Of a stretch of 41,609 nt of DNA, positions 31,937 to 40,837 are shown in pieces. Numbering within the stretch: the first letter of the stretch is position 1; the number at the start of each line of letters is the position of its first letter. Source of the stretch: Burkholderiales bacterium (GTDB taxonomy: Bacteria > Pseudomonadota > Gammaproteobacteria > Burkholderiales > Casimicrobiaceae); the NCBI GenBank assembly GCA_020845855.1, contig JADLEZ010000447.1, positions 1 through 41,609 on the forward strand, read 5' to 3'. Below the pieces are notes generated by a model. The model searched no databases. It was given only the letters and a program-made list of their open reading frames with translations, and was not told the DNA's origin. Made by a program: the position numbers and the translations under genes.

Positions 31937-33732
31937 GTGCGGTCTTCGAACTCGACCCGCGCGGCTGGGAGGCGCTGGTTGCCGACGCACAGGCCAATCC
32001 ACTGGATCTCTCCAGGCTGCGCCCAGCCCCCCTCGAGAACGCGGCGAGCGCGATCGGCCAGGGCGTGATGCGCGGTGGCGCGCGCGTTGCGCAGTTCGTC
32101 GGCATGGCTGCCGCAGCGCCTGCGGTGCTCTATGCGAAGGCGGCCGATGCCCCCGAGCTCGTGGACCCCTACTTCCGCAAGCTCGACGAGCTCGTCACCG
32201 ACGCGGTCGACTACTGGACCCCGAGCGCCCAGGAGACCGGCACCATCGGCCGCATCTTCGGCGGGCTCGCCGAGATCGTGCTGCCGCTGATGGCCGGCGG
32301 CGGCAACCCGACGCTGCTGCTGGGCTCGCAGCAGATGGGCATCGCAATGGACCTCGCGCGCCAGGGTGTCGATTCCGACACGGCGGTTGGAGTCGGCGCC
32401 GTGCAGGGCGCAGCGACCGCGGTCGGCTTCCGACTGCCGTATCTCGGCAAGACGCTCGCCTCGCGCATCGGCTCAGGCATCGGCGGCAACCTCGCGACCA
32501 GCATGAGTGCGGCTGCGGTCTCGCGCGAAGTCCTGCGCTCGCAGGGCTTCAACGCGCAGGCGCAGTCGTTCGATCCGCTCGATGTGGAGGCGCGTGCGAT
32601 CGACGTGCTCACCGGCGCTGTGTTCGGCGGTCTTGCGCACCTCGCGACGCCGACGCAGCGCGCCGCGGCCGCCGGCGCGATGAACGCCCGGAACTTCCAG
32701 GCCGATAGCGCACCGGGACGAGCGGCGGACCTCGAGGCGAGCGCCGCGCACCAGAGCGCGCTGGGAACGGCGCTCAAGCAGCTCTCCGACGGCGAGCCGG
32801 TGAACGTGCCGGCGGCCGTGGCCGATGCCAAGTTCGTCGACACGCCCGCGCGCGCGGCGCAGCGGGCGCAGATCGCCGACGCCATCCTCGCGGAGATGCG
32901 CCAGCTCGAAGAGGCCTACGGTGAAGTGTTGGCGCGGCCGCGAGGGCCCGCTGACGACCCACTCGTGCGCATCCAGCCAGAAGACATCGAAGCCGTCGTC
33001 GTTGCGCGGGGCGGCTGGCGAGGAAAAGGCGACGTCGAGGTGAAAGGATCGGGCTGGGGCCTCGCGAAGTTCATCTGGCGCCATGGGGAGGGCAGCGACA
33101 AAGCCCCCGCATACCAGGTGGGGCGCGAGGACGTGCTGGCCTTCCCGAGTGTCATTCGAGAGTTCGAGCCCTCGCGGGCTGCAGCTGCCGACGGGAGCTT
33201 GGGTCGCGAGTGGCGCATATCGCGGCCCGGCGCGGACGGGGCCTCGCGAACGGTCGTCTACGCGGACAACCTCATCGAAGGCCGGTCCGACCGACACCTC
33301 GTGACGGTCTACGTGCAAGAGCCTGGCTTGCCCGGAACCGATGCGGCGCTGTCGCGCGGCATCGACGAGCCCGGAGTCCCGCGCCCGGACTTTGGAGGTC
33401 CAGCGCGGATACCGCCTGCGGACTTTCGATCGTCGCAGCAGGGGTCCGGGCCGCCTGCCGGCTCAGCACCGGCTCAATCCAGTGTACCCGCGGGCGGCGC
33501 CGAGGCAAGAGGGGAAACTGCCGAGTCTGTCGTGGTCCGCGCCGCCCGCGAGGCGGTTGCGGCGCCCGAAGCCACGGTCCCGATCGACCAGTTCGACGCC
33601 GACGGTCGTCCGCAGGTCGAGCGCGCGGCGGACGTGCTGGCGCGGGCCGACGACGCCGTGAAGCGCGCCCAGACCGACGCGCAGGGCTTCCTGGCCGCCG
33701 TCACCTGTTTCCTGAGCCTAGGGGGTCGCTGA
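31933..33732 (+). CDS. Ejection-type protein with a PBECR-like toxin nuclease domain
   Basis: 599 residues from ATG 31933 (ATGA overlap), not the track start. An N-terminal hydrophobic/helical part (GTIGRIFGGLAEIVLPLMAGGGNPTLLLGSQ..., about 95-215) suits a membrane-crossing ejection protein. At about 340-470 lies VEVKGSGWGLAKFIWRHGEGS... VGREDVLAFPSVIREFEPSRA... RTVVYADNLIEGRSDRHLVTVYV, resembling the phage Barnase-EndoU-ColicinE5/D-RelE-like (PBECR) fold of polyvalent proteins. If right, an RNase-like domain is injected with phage DNA. The domain call is by pattern and tentative; catalytic residues are not proven. Confidence 0.6.
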   Translation: MSAVFELDPRGWEALVADAQANPLDLSRLRPAPLENAASAIGQGVMRGGARVAQFVGMAAAAPAVLYAKAADAPELVDPYFRKLDELVTDAVDYWTPSAQETGTIGRIFGGLAEIVLPLMAGGGNPTLLLGSQQMGIAMDLARQGVDSDTAVGVGAVQGAATAVGFRLPYLGKTLASRIGSGIGGNLATSMSAAAVSREVLRSQGFNAQAQSFDPLDVEARAIDVLTGAVFGGLAHLATPTQRAAAAGAMNARNFQADSAPGRAADLEASAAHQSALGTALKQLSDGEPVNVPAAVADAKFVDTPARAAQRAQIADAILAEMRQLEEAYGEVLARPRGPADDPLVRIQPEDIEAVVVARGGWRGKGDVEVKGSGWGLAKFIWRHGEGSDKAPAYQVGREDVLAFPSVIREFEPSRAAAADGSLGREWRISRPGADGASRTVVYADNLIEGRSDRHLVTVYVQEPGLPGTDAALSRGIDEPGVPRPDFGGPARIPPADFRSSQQGSGPPAGSAPAQSSVPAGGAEARGETAESVVVRAAREAVAAPEATVPIDQFDADGRPQVERAADVLARADDAVKRAQTDAQGFLAAVTCFLSLGGR

Positions 33733-36176
33733 TGCGCCCGGAATGCGTCGCCGCCGTTGCCCAGGCCATCGGCCGGGAACCGACAGCCGAGGAGGTCTCC
33801 GGGTACGAGGCCGGTATCGAAGCCGCGCTGCGCCAGCTGCGGCGCGAGCAAGGGGCCGACTTCCTGTCGACTCCCGTGGCCGAGCGCCTGCAGGCCGCAG
33901 CGGAGCGGGCCGCGCAGGACCTGCTGGAGCAGGCGAAGCGCGCACGCGAACAGACCGCCCAGCGCATCGTCGCCACCCAGCGTGCGGTGGCGCGCGTGCA
34001 GCAGTTGCACCAGGGCGGCGAGCCCGTGGCGACCGCGCTCGGCCGCTTCCTTGAGCAGGCTGACGTCTATGGCAAGGGCGTCTCGCGGGACTACTTCTCG
34101 CGCCTGGTCGACACCATCCGCGCCGCCGAGCCGCGCTTCTTCGGCCTGCTGCAGGATGCCGCGAGCGTGCGCGACTTCGTGCGCGAGGTGCGCGGCGAGG
34201 CGAGCGGGAATGCCACGGCGGCCAAGGGGGCCAAGGCCTGGCTCGAAACCGTTGAGGCCATGCGCCAGCGCTTCAACCGCGCCGGCGGCGACATCGGTCA
34301 GCTCGACTATGGCTACCTCCCCCAGCCGCATGACATGGCGCGCGTGGCGGCGGCGGGACGCGAGGGCTGGGTCGCCGACGTGCTGCCGCGGCTCGACCAC
34401 GCGCGCTACCTGCGCGCCGATGGCGGGGCGATGAGCCAGGCGGAGCTCGTGCAGTTCCTCGCTCACGCCTACGACACGATCTCGAGCAACGGCGTGAACA
34501 AGCTCGAGCCGGGCCACAGCGGCGGGGTCGGTGCGCGTGTCAACCGCCACGCCGAGAGCCGGCAGATCCACTTCCGCGATGCCGACGCCTACCTCGGCTA
34601 CATGGAGCGCTTCGGCCGTGGCAGCGTGTTCGAGGCGATGCAGGGTCACGTGTCGGTGCTCGCGCGCGACATCGCGCTGGTTGAGCAGATGGGGCCGAAC
34701 CCCGAGCATCTCTTCCGCTACCTCGACGATCTCGCGATCAAGGCGGACGGGCGCCGCCGGCTGATCGGCCCGTTCGCGGTGCGCGCCAAGGACCTCTGGT
34801 CGGTGCTGTCCGGATTCACCAGCCAGACGGCTCACCAGCGCCTCGGCGACATCGCCCAGGGTGTGCGCAACTACACCGTGGCGGCGAAGCTGCAGGGCAC
34901 GCTGCTCTCCTCGATCACGGACATCCCGACGCTCGCGCTGACCGCGCGCTACAACCGCCTGCCCGTGCTGCAGACCTTCGCGAACGTGCTGCGCAGCTTC
35001 GGCGCCGAGACGGGCGAGTACGCCAACCGCGCGGGGCTCGTGGCCGACTCGGTCATCTCCGACATGAATCGCTGGGCCGAGGGCAACCTCGGCCACAACT
35101 GGACCGGCAAGCTGGCGAACACCACAATGCGCGTCTCGCTGATGAACGCCTGGACGGATGCGCTGCGGCGCGGCTTCTCGGTGACGCTGATGGGCGCGCT
35201 CGGCAAGCTCTCCCGCATCGACTGGGACGCGCTGCCCGAGGCCGATCGAGCGCACCTTGCTCGCAAGGGCGTCACGGCTGCGGACTGGAAGCTCTGGCGG
35301 CTCGCGCAGCCGGAAGTTTGGCGCGGCGCACAGATGCTGACGCCCGAGGCGGTGCGCGCGATCCCCGACGCACGGCTCGACGGCGTGGCCGACGTCGCGC
35401 AGGCGAAGGATGCCGCGGTCGCCAAGCTCCTCGGTGTCATCACCGACGAATCCGAGTATGCGGTGGTCAGCCCTGACCTCATGACCCGCGCGGCGCTCAC
35501 CCGCTCGACGCAGAAGGGCGAGGCGCTCGGCGAGATCACACGTTCGGTGGCGCTGTTCAAGTCGTTCCCGCTCGCGATGATTTCGCGCCATCTGCGTCGT
35601 GCCGCGCAGATGCCCGACACCGCGGGCGCGCTCGGTTATGCCGCTTCGCTGATCGCAGGCCTCGCCGCCTTCGGTGCGGCGTCGCTGACGGCCAAGGACA
35701 TCGTGACCGGCAAGGACCCGCGGCCGATGGACTCTGGGAAGTTCTGGGCCGCCGCGCTCGTGCAGGGCGGCGGGCTCGGGATCTACGGTGACATCCTCTA
35801 CACTGGCATGGGCGGGCAGACCCGCGGCGGTCAGGCCAACTGGACGAGCCTCATGGGGCCGGTGTTCGGCACGGGCGCGGACCTGCTCGACGTGACGCTC
35901 GGCAACCTCGGCCAGGGCCTGCAGGGCAAGGACCCGCATGCGGCGGCGGAGCTGCTGCGCTTCTCGCGGCAGAACCTGCCCTTCGTCAACCTCTGGTACG
36001 CTCGCGCCGCGCTCGATCACGCGGTGTTTCACGAGATGCAGGAGGCGCTGAGCCCGGGGTATCTCGCGAAGATGCGCCAGCGCGCGGCGCGCGATTGGGG
36101 TCAGCGGTTCTGGTGGGAGCCGGGCGAGGCACTGCCCTCGCGCGCGCCGGACTTCGAAGCGGCCTTGGGAGAGTAG
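33732..36176 (+). CDS. Large internal virion/ejection protein
   Basis: 814 residues from ATG 33732, the A shared with the previous TGA (TGATG); the track ORF opens in another gene. Helical throughout, with conserved-looking stretches YGYLPQPHDMARVAAAGREGWVADVLPRLD, TISSNGVNKLEPGH, GRGSVFEAMQGHVSVLARDIALVEQMGPNPE, and SSITDIPTLALTARYNRLP. A hydrophobic segment (GALGYAASLIAGLAAFGAASLTAKDI, about 630-655) may enter the membrane. These features match the big ejection proteins of BPP-1/T7-type podoviruses. No lysozyme motif was seen. Confidence 0.75.
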   Translation: MRPECVAAVAQAIGREPTAEEVSGYEAGIEAALRQLRREQGADFLSTPVAERLQAAAERAAQDLLEQAKRAREQTAQRIVATQRAVARVQQLHQGGEPVATALGRFLEQADVYGKGVSRDYFSRLVDTIRAAEPRFFGLLQDAASVRDFVREVRGEASGNATAAKGAKAWLETVEAMRQRFNRAGGDIGQLDYGYLPQPHDMARVAAAGREGWVADVLPRLDHARYLRADGGAMSQAELVQFLAHAYDTISSNGVNKLEPGHSGGVGARVNRHAESRQIHFRDADAYLGYMERFGRGSVFEAMQGHVSVLARDIALVEQMGPNPEHLFRYLDDLAIKADGRRRLIGPFAVRAKDLWSVLSGFTSQTAHQRLGDIAQGVRNYTVAAKLQGTLLSSITDIPTLALTARYNRLPVLQTFANVLRSFGAETGEYANRAGLVADSVISDMNRWAEGNLGHNWTGKLANTTMRVSLMNAWTDALRRGFSVTLMGALGKLSRIDWDALPEADRAHLARKGVTAADWKLWRLAQPEVWRGAQMLTPEAVRAIPDARLDGVADVAQAKDAAVAKLLGVITDESEYAVVSPDLMTRAALTRSTQKGEALGEITRSVALFKSFPLAMISRHLRRAAQMPDTAGALGYAASLIAGLAAFGAASLTAKDIVTGKDPRPMDSGKFWAAALVQGGGLGIYGDILYTGMGGQTRGGQANWTSLMGPVFGTGADLLDVTLGNLGQGLQGKDPHAAAELLRFSRQNLPFVNLWYARAALDHAVFHEMQEALSPGYLAKMRQRAARDWGQRFWWEPGEALPSRAPDFEAALGE

Positions 36177-36178
36177 GC

Positions 36179-36523
36179 ATGCGACTCGATCAGTACGACC
36201 GCCTCCAGGCGCTGCAGGAGCGGCTCACCGATACGGTGCTGCAGGAAGCCGACCCGGATCGTTGGCCGGGCGAGGGCAAGGAGCTCGCCGCGCTCACGCG
36301 CGAGGAGCGCGGCGATCGGTACTGGTGCAAGCGCAATGCCGCGGCGACGCTCTCGATCATCATGAAGGTCCATACCCTGCTGGGCGCTACCCATGCGCGT
36401 GGTGTCGCGCGACCGAACGAGACCGACGACGAGGTCGATCTCGAGCAGGAGGTGCGCCAGGCGGAGAAGGAAGCCGCGGCGATCCTCGAGAAGATGCAGA
36501 AGCGGGCGCGTGCCAGGCAGTAA
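36179..36523 (+). CDS. Putative terminase small subunit or packaging accessory
   Basis: 114 residues from ATG 36179. DRLQALQERLTDTVLQEADPDRWPGEGKELAALTREERGDRYWCKRNAAATLSIIMKVHTLLG is a helical domain, followed by a charged C-terminal coil (EVDLEQEVRQAEKEAAAILEKMQKRARARQ). It overlaps the terminase large subunit start by 14 bases, the usual place of TerS, and has TerS-like size and composition. No clear HTH, so the assignment rests on position. Confidence 0.55.
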   Translation: MRLDQYDRLQALQERLTDTVLQEADPDRWPGEGKELAALTREERGDRYWCKRNAAATLSIIMKVHTLLGATHARGVARPNETDDEVDLEQEVRQAEKEAAAILEKMQKRARARQ

Positions 36524-38150
36524 AGCGCCGGTCTCGTTCCTCGTCTTCTTCCTGCTCTGGGCGCGGGTCCAGCGCTGGCAAGTCCCGGAGCTTCATGTTC
36601 GCATCGCGAACTGGCTCGAGGAGTGTCGCGACCCGACCCGTGTGCTGCTGGTCTTCCGTGGCGCAGCCAAATCCACGATCTACGCGGTCTACAAGGCCTG
36701 GCAGCTCTACTGCGATCGCTCGGCACGCTCGCTGATCTGGGCCGCCGACGACAAGCTCGCCACCAAACTCACGCGCGACACGCTCAACGTGCTGCGCCGC
36801 CATCCGCTTTGCAAGGGCATGCTCCCGCCGAAGCCCGGCGCGCAGTCATTCTGGATCAACGGCGCGACCGACGCGCGCAACCCGAGCCTCGATGCCGTCG
36901 GCGTGAACTCGAACGCCACCGGCTCGCGCGCCGATGCGATCGACTTCGACGACGTTGAAGTCCCGAAGAACATCAAGACCCCCGAGGCGCGCGCGAACTT
37001 GCGAGCGAAGATCGAAGAGTCCACCCACATCGCGGTGCCAGGCGGCCAGAAGACCTATATCGGCACGCCCCACACGCACGACAGCATCTATACCGAGCAG
37101 ATCGAAGGGGGCGCCGCCGTGCTGAAGATCCCGCTGTTCGAGCATGTGCGGCGGCACGAGAAGACCGACCAGGCCACGCGCTACCGCTTCGACTTCGAGC
37201 CGGGGACGGACGGTCTCTACGTGATCCTCGGGATCGGTGGCGGGGCAAGAATCCTCGCTGTGGGCGCCGACTACCAGGTGGAGCGCGGCGAAGTGGTGTT
37301 CGCCGCGCCGCCGCGCGCGGTACTCGATATCTGTGCCGGCTGCGCCTGGCCGGAGCGATTCACGCGAGCGGACATCGAGCAGCGCCGACGCGCCACGCGC
37401 ACGCTCAACGCCTGGGACTCGCAGTACCAGCTCGAGGCAAAGCCGGCGCAGGACATCCGCCTCGACCCTGAGAAGATCATCGCTTATGACCTCGAGCCGC
37501 GAATCCGCGAGGCGAACAACGCCGCGGAGTTGCTGCTCGGCAGCGTGCGCATCGTCGGCGCCGCGGCGTATTGGGATTGCAGCCTGGGCAAGCTGAAGAG
37601 CGACGCCTCGGTGTTTTCGATCGTCTTCACCGATGCGCGCGGGCAGCTCTACTGGCACGTGGCCGAGGGGTTGCTCGGCGAGCTCGCGGACTTCAACGAG
37701 CGCGGGCAGCTCGTCGGCGGGCAGTGTGCCGCGATACGAGGCCTCGTGGTGCGCTACCGGATCGGGCGCGTCGAGGTCGAGACCAACGGTCCGGGCGGCT
37801 TCGTGCCGCCGATCCTGCGCCGCGCGCTCGCGGGCACCGGCTGCGGGGTCGCCGAGGTGTTCAACAAGGCCGACAAGCGCGCGCGCATCCTGGACGCCTT
37901 CGAGCCGGTGCTCTCGGTCCGCGCCCTCTGGGCGCACCGGCGCGTCCTCGAGGGGCCGCTCTGGGACCAGATGAAGGACTTCAGTCCCGGCGTCCGTGAC
38001 CAGCCTGACGACTACCTCGATTCGGGCGCCGGCGCCATCAGTGCGACCCCGGTGCGCCTCGGGCACGTGGTCGGGACTTCGACCGGGGAACCCCGCAAGG
38101 ATTGGCGCCCAGCGAGCGGCGTGCACGAGGTGACGCTCGAGCTCGAGTGA
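36510..38150 (+). CDS. Terminase large subunit (T7 gp19-like)
   Basis: 546 residues from GTG 36510. Packaging ATPase/nuclease: the P-loop is the degenerate VFRGAAKST (48-56), Walker B is AIDFDDVEVPKN (143-154), the coupling motif is TYIGTPHTHDSIY, and the nuclease begins AAYWDCSLGKLKSDASVFS (about 352-370, D355). These match T7 gp19-type terminases. Gene position, far downstream of the portal and after the ejection proteins, is like T7, where gene 19 is near the end. The 18-nt dyad copy 3 lies inside its last 28 codons. Confidence 0.9.
   Translation: MPGSKAPVSFLVFFLLWARVQRWQVPELHVRIANWLEECRDPTRVLLVFRGAAKSTIYAVYKAWQLYCDRSARSLIWAADDKLATKLTRDTLNVLRRHPLCKGMLPPKPGAQSFWINGATDARNPSLDAVGVNSNATGSRADAIDFDDVEVPKNIKTPEARANLRAKIEESTHIAVPGGQKTYIGTPHTHDSIYTEQIEGGAAVLKIPLFEHVRRHEKTDQATRYRFDFEPGTDGLYVILGIGGGARILAVGADYQVERGEVVFAAPPRAVLDICAGCAWPERFTRADIEQRRRATRTLNAWDSQYQLEAKPAQDIRLDPEKIIAYDLEPRIREANNAAELLLGSVRIVGAAAYWDCSLGKLKSDASVFSIVFTDARGQLYWHVAEGLLGELADFNERGQLVGGQCAAIRGLVVRYRIGRVEVETNGPGGFVPPILRRALAGTGCGVAEVFNKADKRARILDAFEPVLSVRALWAHRRVLEGPLWDQMKDFSPGVRDQPDDYLDSGAGAISATPVRLGHVVGTSTGEPRKDWRPASGVHEVTLELE
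38068..38085 (+). promoter_or_regulatory. Conserved 18-nt dyad, copy 3 (before tail fibre and lysis genes)
   Basis: TGGTCGGGACTTCGACCG, 17 of 18 bases as in copies 1 and 2, here inside the 3' end of the terminase gene (encoding VVGTSTG) and 101 bases before the tail fibre start. Conservation inside coding sequence suggests selection on the DNA or RNA. Confidence 0.55.
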
Positions 38151-38185
38151 GCGGGGCGCGGCCTCGCGCCACCAGGGGCGAGGCG

Positions 38186-39970
38186 ATGACAGTTCCGGTT
38201 CAGCAATCCTCGAGTTCGACGGTCGGCAACGGCAGCACCACCGTCTTCCCGTATCCCTTCAAGATCCTCGACGAAGGCGACCTGCAGGTCTATGTGGGCG
38301 GTGCGCTCAAGGTCCTGGGCGCCGACTACACCGTCTCTGGCGTCGGCAATGCCAGCGGCGGCAACGTCACCTTCACCACGGCTCCGGCCGACCTGGTCAT
38401 CGTCGACCTGGTGCGCGCCATGGCGATCGAGCGCGAGACCGACTATCAGCAGCAGGGCGACTTCCTCTCGCCCGTCGTCAACGCCGACTTCGACCGCATC
38501 GTGCTCATGTTGCAGCAGGTCGACGACAAGGGCGGCCGCGCGATCCGGATGCCGACCAACGAGCCGAGCGCAATCACGCTGCTGCCCTCGCGCGCGGCAC
38601 GCGCGAGCAAGTACCTGCGCTTCAACGCCAACGGCGATGCCGAGGTTGCAGATTTGGTGGACTCAGGGGCGCCGCTCTCGGCGAGCGTCATCGGCGCGCT
38701 CCTGTACCCGCAGAGCGCAGCGGAGTCAGCCGCCGCAGTCGTTCCGACGTCCTACGCCTACCCGCCCGGCGACGTGCGCCGCTACGGCGCAGATCCAACG
38801 GGTATCGCCTCCAGCACCGCGGCGATCAACACGGCGCTGTCGGTCAACCAGACCGTCACCTTTCCCGCCGGCACCTATCTCGCCTCGACCCTCACACAGA
38901 CGCATCACGATCAGCGCCTTCTCGCGCTGGGCAACGTGCGTGTCGTGAAGAACGCCAACGGTGTACTACTCACGGCAAGCGGCAATGGCGTCGAGATCAA
39001 CGGCATCAGCTTCCGGGGCGATGCGGTCTCGCCAACCTACACCGGTGACAATCTGAATTTTTCCGGAGACAACGTCAGGCTCATCAACTGCGGATCGCGG
39101 TGGGCATACGGCAGGGCGCTGAAGTCTACAGGTCAGCACACGCAGATCATCGGGACCTGCGACATCTACCAGACGGCGGACGCCACGGGTACCGGCTACG
39201 ACATCGAGCTTGGCATCTCGGGCACGGCGACGCTCTACCACCACGTCAGCCACGTCTATTCGTCGCAGGCCACCGGCGGCATCAAGATGGTCGACACGGG
39301 CTCGGTGGTGGTGCAGGGCTCGCAGTTCGGCAAGCTCTTCATCGATGCGGGCACCTCGCCCGCCGGCGTGAACGGTGGAAATTTCAGCGGCAACCGCATC
39401 CTCGGCGACGTGACGGTGGAACTGTCGTCGGCGGCGTTCGCGGCCAACTCATTCGGCACCGTCGCGCTGACCTTCGCCGCGGGCACGTCGGGGCACACGC
39501 TCGACGACTCCAACGTGCTCGCCGGCGGCGCGACGATTACGGACAACTCGACCGGGTCGAGCGTTGTCGACCTTCGCACCGTCGTCCCGACGGCCTACAC
39601 GCCGACGTGGACCGGCGCGAGCGTGAATCCTGCCATCGGCAACGGCACGCTGACGGGCTACTACACACAGCGCGGACGCCACGTCTCGGTGGCGGTACGC
39701 GTCGTCATGGGTAGCACGACGACCTACGGGACCGGGGTGTGGTACTTCGCGCTGCCGAAGATTCCGTCAACCGGCGTCCCTCTGCTCGGCGCGGCCCGCG
39801 CGCTCGACAGTGGCACGAATATCCGCGTCGGCGTTGTCGAGACGCTGACCGACGGCACTGCACGCTGCCAGGTGATGTTCGACAGCGACACGGGCTCGGC
39901 CGACTCGACGAAGCCGTTCGCGTGGGCCAGCGGCGACGAGCTGCGCTTCTCCGTCGACTACTTCACCTGA
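38186..39970 (+). CDS. Tail fibre/tailspike with T7-like anchor and beta-helix
   Basis: 594 residues from ATG 38186. N-terminal PVQQSSSSTVGNGSTTVFPYPFKILDEGDLQVYVGGALKVLGADYTVSGVGN is the T7 gp17-type tail-anchoring domain. About 190-480 (DVRRYGADPTGIASSTAAINTALSVNQTVTFPAGTYLAS and following short repeats) is a pectate-lyase-like parallel beta-helix, typical of polysaccharide-degrading spikes. C-terminal YTPTWTGASVNPAIGNGTLTGYYTQRGRHVSVAVRV is a trimerising tip found in podovirus fibres. It should decide host range. No C-type lectin variable tip or retroelement template was found, unlike BPP-1. Confidence 0.85.
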   Translation: MTVPVQQSSSSTVGNGSTTVFPYPFKILDEGDLQVYVGGALKVLGADYTVSGVGNASGGNVTFTTAPADLVIVDLVRAMAIERETDYQQQGDFLSPVVNADFDRIVLMLQQVDDKGGRAIRMPTNEPSAITLLPSRAARASKYLRFNANGDAEVADLVDSGAPLSASVIGALLYPQSAAESAAAVVPTSYAYPPGDVRRYGADPTGIASSTAAINTALSVNQTVTFPAGTYLASTLTQTHHDQRLLALGNVRVVKNANGVLLTASGNGVEINGISFRGDAVSPTYTGDNLNFSGDNVRLINCGSRWAYGRALKSTGQHTQIIGTCDIYQTADATGTGYDIELGISGTATLYHHVSHVYSSQATGGIKMVDTGSVVVQGSQFGKLFIDAGTSPAGVNGGNFSGNRILGDVTVELSSAAFAANSFGTVALTFAAGTSGHTLDDSNVLAGGATITDNSTGSSVVDLRTVVPTAYTPTWTGASVNPAIGNGTLTGYYTQRGRHVSVAVRVVMGSTTTYGTGVWYFALPKIPSTGVPLLGAARALDSGTNIRVGVVETLTDGTARCQVMFDSDTGSADSTKPFAWASGDELRFSVDYFT

Positions 39971-39975
39971 CGCTC

Positions 39976-40176
39976 ATGGACGGCGATAAGCGACCGCCCT
40001 TCGGCGGCCTAACCGAGGGCGAAATCGAGGCGCTTGTCGAGCGCGTGACGAAGCACGTGATCGAGAACTTCTACAGAGAAGTCGGGAGAAACGTGGTGGG
40101 AAAATTCCTCTGGCTCGTCGGTGTTGTGACGGTGGGCGTTGCGACCTATCTCGGCCTCACCGGCAAGGGTCCGTGA
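39976..40176 (+). CDS. Small membrane protein of the lysis cassette (holin-like)
   Basis: 66 residues from ATG 39976; the track start is upstream in the fibre gene. TEGEIEALVERVTKHVIENFYREVGRNVVGK is amphipathic, then one membrane helix FLWLVGVVTVGVATYLGL (about 44-61). Its TGA overlaps the endolysin ATG. One-TM proteins like this occur as pinholins or holin partners. Another two-TM candidate holin lies after the endolysin, so the roles cannot be split from sequence. Confidence 0.6.
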   Translation: MDGDKRPPFGGLTEGEIEALVERVTKHVIENFYREVGRNVVGKFLWLVGVVTVGVATYLGLTGKGP

Positions 40177-40553
40177 TGGCGCTCTCGGCTCGCTCGGAAC
40201 GTAACCTGCGCGGCGTGCATCCGGATCTCGTGAAGGTCGTGCGCCTGGCGGCTTCGATCTCAACGCAACCCTTCGAAGTTATCGAAGGGTTGCGCACGGC
40301 GGCGCGCCAGGCAGAGCTCGTGAAGGTTGGCGCCTCGCGCACGCTGAAGTCGCGGCACCTGACCGGGCACGCCGTCGACCTCGCGGCGCTGGTATCCGGC
40401 ACGATCCGCTGGGACTGGCCGCTGTACCGACGGCTCGCTATGGAGGTCAAGGCCGCAGCGCGTGATCTCGGCGTGGCCATCGTCTGGGGCGGTGACTGGA
40501 AGACGTTCAGGGACGGCCCGCACTTCGAGCTCGCGCGGAGTGACTACCCATGA
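40176..40553 (+). CDS. Endolysin, M15-family L-alanyl-D-glutamate peptidase
   Basis: 125 residues from ATG 40176. Zinc ligands of the VanY/M15 fold are visible: H61 and D68 in SRHLTGHAVDLA and H116 in DGPHFEL, with VIEGLRTAARQAELVKVGAS preceding, as in T5-type endolysins (H66/D73/H133 pattern). It cuts the stem peptide of peptidoglycan at lysis. No signal or SAR helix, so it depends on a holin for release. It lies between two holin-like genes. Confidence 0.88.
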   Translation: MALSARSERNLRGVHPDLVKVVRLAASISTQPFEVIEGLRTAARQAELVKVGASRTLKSRHLTGHAVDLAALVSGTIRWDWPLYRRLAMEVKAAARDLGVAIVWGGDWKTFRDGPHFELARSDYP

Positions 40554-40837
40554 GCATGAAATCGGCCGCGAACGCCACCGCCGACCGCTTCCCTGTTCTG
40601 ATCCAGCGGTCCACCTCCCAGCTCGCGGTGCGCCTGGTCGTGCTGGCGCAGGGCCTCTGGAACATCCTGGCGATCCTCTTCACCCAGAGCGAGGGCGCGG
40701 TGCGCTTCGCGCTCGTCGTAAACACGTGCTTCGCCGCGGTCGTCTTCCTGCAGGTTGAGCTGCGCAAGCTCCTCGACCTGTTCGGGCCCGATCTGAAGGC
40801 GGCGGCCGGACAGCCGCCGGCCGCCGGCACGCAGTGA
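40550..40837 (+). CDS. Holin-like protein with two membrane segments
   Basis: 95 residues from ATG 40550. Two predicted membrane helices: LAVRLVVLAQGLWNILAILF (about 25-44) and VRFALVVNTCFAAVVFLQVEL (about 51-71), with a polar N-terminus and a short charged tail (RKLLDLFGPDLKAAAG). Placed between endolysin and spanin, coupled to both by overlaps, it fits a class II-type holin that opens the inner membrane for the endolysin. Confidence 0.68.
   Translation: MSMKSAANATADRFPVLIQRSTSQLAVRLVVLAQGLWNILAILFTQSEGAVRFALVVNTCFAAVVFLQVELRKLLDLFGPDLKAAAGQPPAAGTQ

Noticed and set aside
33474-36032. 852-residue minus-strand ORF
   Set aside because: Antisense shadow of the large ejection protein; no ribosome binding site and no domain.
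38186-39970. Tail fibre as target of a diversity-generating retroelement, as in BPP-1
   Set aside because: No reverse transcriptase, no adenine-biased template repeat and no C-type lectin tip are seen in the window.
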